The notes under the pieces: generated by a model
What the model was told of the DNA's origin: nothing
Database searches by the model: none
Seen by the model: only the letters and a program-made list of their open reading frames with translations
DNA from: Silene latifolia
Taxonomy: Eukaryota > Streptophyta > Magnoliopsida > Caryophyllales > Caryophyllaceae
Length of the DNA: 64,000 nucleotides
Reading direction: 5' to 3'
NCBI RefSeq assembly: GCF_048544455.1
Contig: NC_133536.1
Coordinates: 171,078,325 to 171,142,324, forward strand
Position numbers and translations under genes: made by a program
Shown here: positions 1 through 10,434 of the stretch, piece after piece
Layout: each line of letters starts with the position of its first letter
How positions within the stretch are numbered: position 1 is the stretch's first letter

Positions 1-712
1 GATTTTTCCTAATTCCATGACGAATAATTTCCTATTCCTACGGGTTGTTATTTTGGTAAATACGTGTAGATTACCATATTTCAGGTTTCCTAATTCCACG
101 GGCACGCATTTCGAGGCGACATCGACATTTTCGCCATTTTCCCGCACTTGCACATCTTCTTCTTTTTCATTTTAGGAAATAATTTTCATGTTTAATAATT
201 TTCATTTTCATTTTAGGAAATAATTTTCATTCTTTATTAATTCATTTTAGGAAATAAATCTCATTTCGATTTAATTTCATTTATTTCATTCTCACCTCTA
301 ACTTATAGATTTCTATTTTTTTCTTTTTTTAGGGGGTAACCCTCCCTACCGTCCGGTCTTTTTCCGGCAGATTTTTTGCATTTTTGCATTCTTTTGAGTC
401 ACTCGTTTTGCGCTAATTAAGGCCATATGTATATACAAATGAATGTTTTGCGTGATTTTCTATGTAAATTTCGGCGGCATGACGGCGTAAACGTCATCCA
501 CCAAACCTGTTCAAAGCTAACCTGCAGGTACAAGCAACGCAACTCAGCAACAAAGGCACTCAGGCCGTCGTATATACAACCAAAAAAGGGAAATGTATAA
601 CAAACTGGGGGCTCGAGCCCCAAACAAAGTCCAGAATGTTCCAAATGAAGATCCAAATGTACAACTGTGCAAAATACAGCCAACAAACAAACAAAAAAAA
701 AGCTACACAAAA
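1..712. other. non-coding left edge, downstream of the PMD gene
   Basis: AT-rich sequence inside the Tat-like element with no convincing gene. It includes a short repeat cluster (165-270) and, from about 420, sequence 3' of the minus-strand PMD gene. Reading frames here look like shadows. Confidence 0.5.
165..270. repeat. short tandem repeat, TTCATTTTAGGAAATAA type
   Basis: Three close copies of a unit containing CATTTTAGGAAATAA occur within about 100 bp, separated by AT-rich linkers. No function is evident. Confidence 0.6.
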
Positions 713-3080
713 CTACTGCTGGTCGCCCTCCTGCTCTGCAACTCTTGCCGCAAGAGCGGCAATCTCGGCGTCCCGAACCTCGAGCTCCCTCAGCAAGCGA
801 GCTGTCTCCTCCCGAGACTGGGTCAACTCTCGCTCCAGCTCGCGGTCCCCCTGTAAACAACAAAATGGCTCATGTCAATCGTTTCAAGCAAAGTTGGAAA
901 ATCAAAATTCAAAAATAAAACAGGCACAAGGTTCGTACCTGACGGCCTCGACCACCGACAAGTGGCTCGACGGCAGTAGCTCGCAGCCGGTTGGCCACCC
1001 TCCACAACGCCACGAACCGAGACGGCGCAACCTGCATTTTCAAAAAAGAAGTTCTCAACAATTGAACAAACTCAATCAAATGTGTTCTTGCACAAATCTT
1101 ATGCAAAGTTAGAGGATTTACCCTCCGGATCAGATGCTGCCAATCGTCTAGGCCAGCATCCGTCACAGCTACGTCAAAGTCACGCAGCTCGGAGATCGTC
1201 GTCCTCCCGGTCGCGTCAGTGTACTCGAGGGTCTCGGGGTACTCTGGGGGCTCGATGCCCGCCGCCTCAACCTCCTGCAAAACCAAATATTTCTCATTAA
1301 TTGGTGATCTTTCATCATAGTTCTCAAAAGAAAATCAAATCAAGAGGAAGAATAAAAGATACTCACCACTACCGGCCAATACGCCAACCTCCCGTAGAGG
1401 AACGCCGAGTAGTCCTCGCCAGGAAGAAGGAGGGCGTCACCACTAGCGCCAGCCAAGTCCGCCTCCCTCTCTGCCTCAGAAGGCTCCCTGAACATCATCC
1501 TAGGAGGATCGATGGGAACCGTCAACACGTCCCGAGAGCACTGACGAACGAAGCGCTCGCCCAAGTACCACACCGGACCCATCGACGTCCTCAACAGCAG
1601 CCGGCTCGAGCTCCTAGGTCGAAGGACCTCAGCCACAAAAGGAGGCGCTCCAGCGTACTCCGCCCAAGGCCTGGGCACCCACTGGGACAAGACAAACAAG
1701 GAATCATTCTTATGATCAATTTAAAAGCAATATAGAAGCAAATGAATACAAGCAAGATACTTACGCTGTCTAGCTGAAGAGCGTTCACATCCCGCCGGTA
1801 GACACCGTGAGAAGAACGCTTGCTCTTCGTCCTGCACATCACCCAATCCCTCACCACGGGATAGGCCTTCTCCAGCGGCTCCGTCCTCTTGGGCGCGAGG
1901 CTCGGGAAGTAGGAGTACACCCACGCCTATAAAAGCAAGATAATCAATAATGATCTTTCAGGATTTGATAAAGAAAGGAATTGACTTTGGTCTAAAGGAA
2001 GGTTCATACCTCTAGCAGTAGTCCAGGTCCGACGGCGCCAGGAGAAGTCCCCTTCTCCATCAACTCCGGACGAACCATGGCCCTCATGAAGCAGATGAGG
2101 ACCGCAAAGCCAGCAGTGACCCAGTCCCAACGCCCTAGGGAACTCAGGTCAAAAAGGAAGGGAAGAAGCTTCGTCGACAGCCTCTCGCCCTTGTCTCCGA
2201 GGTAAATCGAAGACAGAAACCACCAGAGCCACAAACGAGCCCTCTGCTCAGCTATACAGGGAGGAGGAGCCGTCTCCCTCCCGTCAATGGTCACCAGCGC
2301 CGGGATCTTTCCCGCAAAGTAGTCTCGAACGTAGGAGCTGGGCACCAAGCCCGGCACTGTGACAGCCTTCGGCGACAGGTTCCAGCCGATCAACCTCCTA
2401 GCCTCGGCCGAGTCCGCCCTCATGGCAGTCTCCGGCCACTCCACCTCCTCGGTCCACGGCAGACCAGAAATCATGCCGTAATCCTCCAAAGTGACTCCCA
2501 CCTCACCAATAGGCATGTGAAACGTGGAAGTCGTATCCCAGAATCGGTCCAAGAAAGCGCGGACCAGGCTAAGGTTAGCCCGCAACTTCCTCTTCGCGAT
2601 ATCCCTCCAGGCCTACACCAAAGGACCGAACGCTCCACGCTCAATCATGGCCCGCTCCTCCGCCGACAGCCGCTCGTAGTGCTCCATCGCTGTCGTGTAG
2701 CCCGAGAACGACCTGATGTTCCCGGCCTCCTATTGTGATTTGAAACAAAAAGCTATCTTTAGTTTTGAATGAAAATCGAAAGAGATATAAATGAATGAAA
2801 GAGGATGAGTAATGAGTAGTGAATTCCTATTTACCAAGCTCTTCACCGTCATGTAGGACAGGTGACCCTCTGCAGCCCACAGCAGGTGCCTACTCTCCCA
2901 AGTCTCAGCCCACGCAGGAGCTCCTCTCAGCTGACGACCTCCTCGTCCAACGTTGGCCCGTCTCGGGGCCTCCTCCTCCTCAACAGCCTCCTCCTTATGG
3001 ACCTCGTCCCCAGCAGCCATCACCGCGGCGGTGAAGGCCTGCTCTAAAGCCTCCTCGACAGTAGCAATGTCTATCTCCAT
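713..3080 (-). CDS. plant mobile domain (PMD) protein, 7 exons, antisense inside an LTR element; one in-frame stop
   Basis: Seven exons are supported by GT/AG borders, all phase 0: 3080-2835, 2729-2010, 1926-1765, 1681-1367, 1274-1122, 1031-939 and 850-713, ending in TAG. The spliced product would be about 608 residues. Exon 2 carries the PMD signature (RFWDTTSTFHMPIGEVGVTL, then a GLPW segment), as in MAIN/MAIL proteins and PMD-bearing transposons (aminotransferase-like, plant mobile domain family). Exon 1 is acidic, with a Glu-rich stretch. The last exon is a Glu/Arg/Leu-rich heptad segment, likely a coiled coil. Codon 39 of exon 2 is TAG (2613-2615), so this copy should be truncated unless spliced differently. 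The first in-frame ATG is at 3080. An acceptor-like TTGCAG near 3114 allows an upstream exon instead. The molecular role of PMD is not settled. Confidence 0.8.
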
Positions 3081-3862
3081 GGGAGTCCTCCCAGAAGTAG
3101 AAGCCACATCGCCTGCAACGTTAAGGCGAATTTAGGCCGCGTCACGTGACGACAAGCCTTGGTTAAAGGATTTTCGAGCTTTCGGAAGCCCTGAAATCGC
3201 TCTTTTCTCGCCATCTTTGGCCATATTCTCACCAACCCGATCACTCATATGGTAATTTGGGTCAAGTCAATCCTAATTTGAAGCCTAGTTCCGGGTTTGA
3301 GTCGAAATTTCGGCAGCATTTCGTTATAACAGCGATTATGCCCTAGAAAAGTGTCCTGAAAAAGTTATCACAAACCAAAATTCCGAGATGGTAGAAAGTT
3401 TACTCATCATTCAAGGATCACAAATATCAAGTTTCATCGCAAATGGGCAATCCTAAGGCTTTTTTCGAAGCAATTTACGGTTTAGCTGTGAAACCATCTC
3501 AAATTTCATTCAAAGGCTCAAAACTCGACGAAAATCCGAGGCAAATACATGGTTGTGTTCCTTATACTACCAATTATTCATTTCTAATGTCAATTTCACA
3601 AGGCCAATGCATTTGGGGAAAAGCCCCAAATTTTCGATCAAATGGGTCATAAACCCTAATTTTTTCGACTCAAAATTGAACAAATACGGAAGATTAATGC
3701 AAGAATGAGACACATACCTCGATTAGTCATGATTAATGCAAGCTTATGAATCAAACCTTGGCGGAAATGGTGAAAATTTGAGAGAGAATATGTGAAATTG
3801 TGTTTCGAACAAATGAATATAAGCCTTCTGATTATCGCGTTTTTACGCAGAAAAACCACTTT

Positions 3863-3926
3863 GGGGAATAGACGCAGCAAGCGCTACGCCTCTTCCAAGA
3901 GACGCAGCTCTTGCTGCGCCTCTTCC
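3863..3926. repeat. GACGCAGC hairpin doublet outside the LTR
   Basis: Two adjacent inverted repeats, each of the form GACGCAGC-n-GCTGCGCCTCTTCC. The same doublet occurs three times in each LTR of this family. This copy is about 0.8 kb upstream of the PMD gene on its strand and about 0.85 kb before the LTR. Confidence 0.8.
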
Positions 3927-4171
3927 TTGTGTTCCCTCCATACGGATTGTCAAAAATTCGTTATGAGTTCGTTATTTGTGGGCCCATCTTTGGTGCGCCT
4001 CTTCCCCGATGCTATTTTATCCTCTTGGTCCGTTTGACGATTTTCTTTCATTTTGACCCGCATTTTCTCAAGCCAGCAGCAGACTGTTGCATGTTATTTA
4101 TTCCTTTCAAGACCTTTGCTTGTCGCAACGAGCATTTATTCCTTCAAAGAATTCGACACGCCTTCATTATA

Positions 4172-4474
4172 ACGAGAGTAAGCGGATACACTTTCCCTCT
4201 CACGACATGGAGATTAATTCCCAATCATGTCCCCAGCGAGAGTAAGCGGACGTACTGTCCCTCTCAAGATATGAAGATTAACATCTACCTAAGCATATTT
4301 CTCCTCAGCAGTTCCCACCTGTGTCCTGCTATTTATAATGCTTCTCGAAGACTACCCAAGCAGTCTTCTCCTCAGCAGTTCTTGCCCGTGTCCTGCTATT
4401 CGCGATTGTTTCTCGAAGACTACCCAAGCAGTCTTCTTTCGGCAGTTCCCGTCTGTGTCCTGCTACTCACCTTA
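4172..4474. repeat. imperfect tandem repeats, about 67 bp period
   Basis: Two units beginning GAGAGTAAGCGGA lie 67 bp apart (about 4172 and 4239). They are followed by about two and a half units, also of 63-67 bp, containing GTGTCCTGCTA and CTCGAAGACTACCCAAGCAG (about 4312-4474). Confidence 0.7.
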
Positions 4475-4760
4475 TTTAGTCCTTACGCTTGACCTTCGCT
4501 CCTTAGCTCCCATGTACCTCCGGAAGCGTCACGAGAAGAAGTCTCAGGTATGGTCTCTTCTTATGGCTGGCGAGCCTCCTTACGTAGTCTAATGGACTTT
4601 AAACGACCCTCCCCGATAGTCGACAGACTCTAAAATGTTCCCGACGACAGGTCATTGGCTCAGACCCCTTGAGCCGCCTCGCGTCGCCATAGTCGTCAGG
4701 TTGTAATCTTCGATTGACCTGATGGCTATACTTTGACTTTCGCCTTGTCCAAGCCTCAGT

Positions 4761-4774
4761 CAAAGTGGGGGCTC
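4761..4774 (+). other. polypurine tract of the Tat-like element
   Basis: CAAAGTGGGGGCTC lies directly before the LTR start TGTAGA. This position and composition are those of the plus-strand primer of LTR retrotransposons, and they fix the orientation. Confidence 0.8.
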
Positions 4775-5182
4775 TGTAGATACCTCATTTCTACACCTCT
4801 CGCAAACCACCCGGTGATGATTGGGCCGCATGTTTGGTACGCGGAACGATTTGTGACAGTTCGTAAAATTATCGTCAAGTGATTGCTCAAATATTAATGT
4901 CTACCTCTTAGTTGTCATGTACGTGCCGATACGGTCGTTTTGACAGTAATTAGAGTACATTTGGAGTCCGGGCCTAAAACCGTCTTCATTTTCTGATAAC
5001 CGTTAAATCCCGAGTCAGAATGTTCTGGAATGTTCCGGATATTTCTATTCCATATTTCACAATCTTTATCTTTTGGTAAACAATTTCCCGAAATATTCAC
5101 ATAAGATATTAAGGAAAACCAAATTATTCCGTCCTACCATAACTTAAACACGGAAATCTTTCTTTCGCAGGAGGAAACCACT

Positions 5183-6464
5183 TGGGAACAGACGCAGCAG
5201 GTGCTGCGCCTCTTCCAAGAGACGCATTGGCTGCTGCGCCTCTTCCCAGGTCCTATTCTGCGTAGTTTTCGTATCTTTTTCATATCTTTCCGAGATTCAC
5301 TTCCAAAGAGTCTCCGAAACCCTAATTCCTTCACGTGATTAGTATAAATAGGAGCCTTCGCTCGTCATATTTCTCACACGAGTGTCCGCCCTTCTCTTCT
5401 CCCTTTGCATTCTAGACCTTTGTTCTTAATTTTTGGCGTCTACGTGCTTGAACATTCGACCACGTAAGCTCGGATCTTTCTGAGTACCAGCCTCGTTTGC
5501 ATGACCGACCAATTTGACTAACTCCACATCAATCAACTTAATTAATTAATCGTTTTCCTCTTACGAGGGCACTTTCTTTGCATTCGCGTCGAGCATCACT
5601 AATCGATATCTTAGTCCTTCTCGTTTCGTCAACATGTAAGTCTGAGGGTGTATAATCCTTATTTATTTATTGTTCTTTATTTTTGTAATCATATTGTAAG
5701 ATTTATGTCGAAAATACAATTAAAACCGATTTCTAAAACCGTGTTCAAAAAACCTCTTTTACGGATTTCCAGATGATGATCGTCGAGAAAGGACGCAGCA
5801 ACTGCTGCGCCTCTTCGAAGGAGCGCAACACCTGCTGCGCCTCTTCGTGAGGCTGCCGCAGTTCCTGCTTCCTTTCTTCTTCCTTCGTCCTCTGTACTTC
5901 GTTCGTGTTTATTTGTTTTCGTTCGTGTTCTTTAATTTTTCGTCATAATAGTATAATATTTCACATGTATACTATTTATCATCCGTTAACATGTTTAATT
6001 CATCATTAAATTCGGCTTAGATCCCAAGTAATCTCATATTTGCGGGTTTTCGTCATTAAACTCAATCCGGGTTGTAGAGATTCAATTCGTTCATGTTGAG
6101 TTTCTGGAATTCGATCCTTTGATATATTTTCATCTGTCTTTTGTCATATGTTGTCATATTCATTGCATATTTGTCGTTAATTCATCATGTTTTGTTTATT
6201 TCATTCACTCATGTCGTTAATCAATCATTTGTTCATTCGTTTAATTCTGTCTTATCCGTGTTTATTGTTTCATGACCCATTAATCACATGTAAATAACCT
6301 ATTAATCACTTTCATCCGAGTAAATAATTCAATCAATCTTTAAATTAACCAACGAATAGTAACCGTTTGCAATTCCGGCTTCACAGCCAGAATTCAGGTC
6401 AGGAATAGACGCAGCAACTCCTGCGCCTATTCCAAAGGACGCAACTCTGCTGCGCCTGTTCCGG
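5183..6464. repeat. three hairpin doublets in the plus-strand LTR
   Basis: Doublets lie at 5183-5247, 5784-5848 and 6401-6464, about 600 bp apart. Each has two neighbouring palindromes with arms GACGCAGCA and TGCTGCGCC bounded by TTCC-like ends. Loops and inner bases differ between copies while the arms stay recognisable. Confidence 0.85.
5343..5350 (+). promoter_or_regulatory. TATA box of the Tat-like LTR
   Basis: TATAAATA followed by GGAGCC, conserved at the equivalent place in the two minus-strand LTRs (52506-52513 and 61439-61446). It lies between the first and second hairpin doublets. Confidence 0.65.
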
Positions 6465-6836
6465 GTTGAATTATGTCCCTGAACTCCGTTTTTTGCCTTG
6501 ACCTAGTGTAATTAGCTTACGTATAATCTACTATTATCCGTATTACCACCTTCTGTTTTGTTCGTTAATTCGTTCTTTTGTTCGTTTTCTCAAATTATCC
6601 GTTTTAAAGGTATTTTCGACATAAATCGCCTAATCCATTGTAATTATTGTAATTTTCATTATTGTATTTTTCGTTGAATTATTTATCGCGTTTGCATGAT
6701 TTGTTTGTATGGTTTCACATGTAATTGAACATTAAATCCCTACTTTGACCCAATTGTATGCTAATTAATTGTCAACCGACTTAGTCCAATTCTCACATGT
6801 TAGGATTAAAACTTGGATGTTGCATTGCATGCATAT

Positions 6837-8168
6837 TGTAACACCCCCATACTCCAAGTGCCTTACCAGGACCACTCAGGTATGTAGACATTACCATCTC
6901 GGTTATCCGAGGCAATGATAATCAAACAACAATAAAGAAACAATGCTTAATATAATAATTTAGTGAATAGTTACAATCCTCAAACCAAACCAAAAGTACG
7001 ATACATTATTTCAAACTGACTGTCTAACTGAAAAGTAAATAAACTAAAGGCTACAAATGAAGACTCCTATCATCATGTCGTAGCATCCCGCTATCCCAAA
7101 GACTCATCTCAATACCTGCTCAATATCTGCTCACCATCCCCGAATGGATCACCGCAGTTTACAAAACAACACCGGGTCGACTAATCACACAATCAATATA
7201 GATAACAATAATAAGATAAACAGATAAACCGAACTGTCACACACACACACACACCACCAACCAATTCCCATCATCTCAATACCGATCGTCCACTGGACCA
7301 GCCTTCGATGGGGGACCGCAGCCGTTTCCACCTAAGCCCCGCTCATCATACCGAGCGATAACCCTGTCCCATTAATGTGCACATCCCCTTCCGTGGCGGG
7401 TTCCACGAAGGGCGAAACTAGGGCGTGAAGTCACTCCCGCAAGTGACCCCACTCAGCCGAGAACGCATCTCAAGAACCATCAACAAAGAATCACAACCAC
7501 AAACACAAGACAATCATTATATCAAACAACTAGATACAAAGACATCACCAATATCCCATTATGGGACTAATACCGAGTAGGAAATCCTACCCGGAAAGCA
7601 CAACAATCGACGGTATCAACAGATGAGTCAAAAAGCCTCTTCTACGAACCCTCCTCCTATCATATAACACATAGAGGCTACACATCACATACTACACACA
7701 AAACCCCCAATCTCTAAATTAGGGTTTAACCAAACTTAACAAAACACTATAAAAATTATACTAAAAGCTTACCCTCGACGCAAGGAACTCAACGACACGA
7801 ATAACGACAAGAACCGACCGTCTGAACTCCGGGAATTGCTAAGGATGCGACTAGGAAGATGAACTGGTTGCTTTCTTACTTAAACAGGGTTTTAGGTTTT
7901 GTAAAAGTGATTTAAAACAATGACGACTATGTTTAAATACCTTAATCGCATAATTAACAAAACCCGAGAAAACTCCCCGTAAAACCGGACACTCGATCGA
8001 GTACCCAAGGTACTCGATCGAGTACCCCCTTACTCGATCGAGTACCCCAGCTACTCGATCGAGTACCCAACAGGTCAGAAACTATTTTATTTCGCAACTT
8101 ACCCTTACTCGACAGAGTAAGGGCTACTCGATAGAGTACCCCAAGACTTATAAATATGGAGTATTACA
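6837..8168 (-). repeat. solo LTR of the Tekay/Del-like family nested in the Tat-like LTR
   Basis: It begins TGTAACACCCCC and ends GTATTACA on the plus strand, like the LTR at 25995-27394, and interrupts an otherwise continuous Tat-like LTR. No internal sequence is present. No clear 5 bp target duplication is seen (left flank CATAT, right flank GTTAA). Palindromes of the type TACTCGATCGAGTA lie at about 7985-8141. Confidence 0.85.
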
Positions 8169-8524
8169 GTTAATCGACGATATATCAAGTACGAATAACT
8201 TCCCTAATCATTAGTAGAGGCCGCTATCGAGGCGGGCGGGATTAGGTGTTCGATCAAAAGAGCTTCCTAATACGTACCCTCACCCCTTACTCTAGATCTT
8301 CGTGAGCACCCGTGTTCATTGGCATCTACGAGAGTCATTCTAGACATAGAATGCTAAGGGTAACGATTGCTTAGTGTTCATGTCTTTACTTTGTGTCTTG
8401 ACATGACACGAGGTATTCGAACGGTTCCAATTTCCCATAAAAATTGGTGGCGACTCCATACAAAATGCAAACGCTTATTCCTCTTTCCTCCCAAGTGCCC
8501 CCGTGGGCACCCCCGCTGTCCACA

Positions 8525-8801
8525 AAAATAACAACCGTTGTTAAATAAGTTTTAACAACGTGTTTAAAATTACCCGTTGTGATTACTTTTCACTAACTTC
8601 GCGCCAATTTTGCGCCAAATTATTAACAACGGTTGTGCAAATTTAACCCGTTGTTAAAACGTATAACAACGGTTATATAACCATACCCGTTGTAATTAAG
8701 TTTAGTAAAAATCGCGCCATACATTCTACAACGTCTATTGTGATTTTCGTGCATAAACGTTGTTAAAGGGGCGTTGTAGTTGCCTGGATTTGTAGTAGTG
8801 C
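8525..8801. mobile_element. right terminal fragment of a CACTA element
   Basis: The right end is GTAGTAGTG, the complement of CACTACTAC. The sequence inward matches the left end at 42545 closely and has the same AACAACGG-type subterminal repeats. Its left side is cut by the end of the Tat-like LTR, which inserted into it, so the rest of the CACTA element lies off the window. Confidence 0.8.
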
Positions 8802-10148
8802 CATCTCGGTTACCCGAGGCAATGATAATCAAATAGACAATAACGAAACAACATTTAAATAGTAATACTTTAGCGAAAGGTTACAATCCAAAACCAAAAC
8901 CAAAATGCGAATACAAGTTCTCAAACCAACTGTCTAGCAACTAACTGAAATGTTTATTAAACTACTAAGCTACAAAGAAGACTTCTATCATCGACAAAGG
9001 CACATCCCACTATCCCAAGAACTCGACTCATACCGCTCAATAATCGCTCACCATCCCGAATGGATCACCACAGTTTTTAAAACATTAAACGGGGTCAGTA
9101 CTAATCACACAATTTATATAAACAACAACACAGTAAAACAAACAGCTCAATCATCACAGGTATTCACCGAACTCCAAACCCAGCTCCACAATCCTGACTA
9201 CACACTAAAGTGTGTAGCCCTGCCAGAGTGCCTATCGCAACAGGTCACTCCTCGCCGCCAGTGGGGGACCGCAGCCGTTCCCACCTAAGCTCCGCTCATC
9301 TCCATCAAGCAATAAACCCAAATCCATTAATGTGCACATCCCTTCTGTGGCGGGTTCCACAGAAGGCGAATCATGGGCGTGAAGCCACTCCCGCAAGTGA
9401 CTCCACTCGCCCAGGGACGCACCCAAGAACACAGATACGATTCTGATCAATCACAAATACAACCAACAATCAAAGCCAACAACCGTCACAATACGAGTAT
9501 GATAATATTCAACAATCACAAACACCAATCAACACATCATGGGACTAATACGAGCAGAAAACCCTACCTGGAAAGCACAACACAATCGACGATCTCGTAG
9601 CCGATATCAAAACGCTTCCTCTACGAATCCTCCTCCTAACATACAAACATATAATCACTACCAATCACAAAATACAACAAAACCCCCAAATCCCAATATT
9701 AGGGTTTAACCAACTTTAACGAAATACTATAAAAATGGTACATAGATCTTACCCTCGACGCAAGGATTACAACGGTATAAAGAAAGGTAAAATCCGACCT
9801 TCCAAGCTCCGAGATTTGCCAACAATGCGATTGATGCGAAGAACGTAGTTTGATTTCTCTCTTTGAAAGTAATTAGGTTTTAAAAGTGTTTAAAGAAAAG
9901 TAACGGAAGTTATTATATACTTAATCGCATTATTAACAAAACCCGACAAATCATCCCCCGTAAATCGGCTACTCGATCGAGTAGCTGAGGTACTCGATCG
10001 AGTGCCCCCTTACTCGATCGAGTATCTACGTTACTCGATTGAGTACCCAACAGGCCAGAAACTATTTTAAACTGCAACTCACCCTTACTCGACAGAGTAA
10101 GGCCTACTCGATAGAGTACCCAGAGACTCATAAAACCGTAGTATTACA
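8802..10148 (-). repeat. 3' LTR of the Tekay/Del-like element, missing its last 57 bp
   Basis: It aligns with 26052-27394. The outer end is replaced by the CACTA end at 8801, the expected result of a CACTA insertion into the LTR. The inner end is GTATTACA. The TACTCGATCGAGTA palindromes are at about 9969-10118. Confidence 0.85.
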
Positions 10149-10434
10149 GTCTTCCCTCCTTAAAAGAACTTCGTCCCCGAAGTTCAAACCACAACAAAAC
10201 AAAGACATACACTACAACACTCCCGACCCAACAACCAAAACAAAGTTCAGCATAAAACATGTTACTAACCCAAACTCAACCCGACTCAACGACAACAACC
10301 ATACCGACACAACATAAAAAGGGTATAAAAACTCTTAAAAACTCTTTGCGATCATCTCCTACCCCCCTAAAAGAAACAAGGTTACGTCCCCGTAACCATA
10401 CAGACCTGATCAAAAAAGAAAGGGTAACGCTCTC
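10149..10434 (-). other. Tekay polypurine tract and 3' untranslated region
   Basis: On the minus strand AAGGAGGGAAGAC (about 10149-10162) abuts the LTR, a typical polypurine tract. The rest up to the integrase stop shows no gene. Confidence 0.6.

Larger units (their letters stand above)
3110..4760. other. non-coding stretch between the PMD gene and the 3' LTR
   Basis: This should contain the promoter side of the minus-strand PMD gene. It holds a hairpin doublet (3863-3926), a tandem-repeat cluster (4172-4474) and the family-conserved 270 bp before the polypurine tract. I see no supported coding sequence. Confidence 0.5.
1..8524 (+). mobile_element. 3' portion of a Tat-like Ty3/gypsy LTR retrotransposon
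   Basis: The right boundary is a 3' LTR (4775-8524) preceded by a polypurine tract (4761-4774), so the element reads left to right and its 5' half lies outside the window. The roughly 270 bp before the polypurine tract match, in reverse complement, the corresponding part of the element at 50661-62185, so the two belong to one family. The internal part seen here holds no gag-pol; it holds an antisense plant-mobile-domain gene. Extra ORFs between pol and the 3' LTR, in sense or antisense, are known from Tat-lineage elements, which is the basis for the lineage call. Lineage is inferred because no reverse transcriptase is visible in this copy. Confidence 0.75.
4775..8524 (+). repeat. 3' LTR of the Tat-like element, split by a solo LTR
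   Basis: It runs from TGTAGATACC to CTGTCCACA and aligns in reverse complement with the LTRs at 50661-53255 and 59595-62185, which are about 2.59 kb. The extra length is the foreign solo LTR at 6837-8168. A TATA box is at 5343-5350. The last ~80 bp contain a GGTGGCGACTCC segment resembling the family's primer-binding site. Confidence 0.85.

Noticed and set aside
417-863. 148-residue minus-strand reading frame
   Set aside because: It overlaps the last PMD exon in another frame and has no family features.
5134-5334. Cys/Arg-rich short reading frames across the hairpin doublets (also 52531-52737 and 61464-61667)
   Set aside because: The KRRS/CC peptides come from translating palindromes. They appear in several frames and are not conserved as proteins.
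3863-6464. CRISPR-like array made of the repeated palindromes
   Set aside because: Spacing is about 600 bp, there are no uniform spacers, and the setting is a plant LTR.
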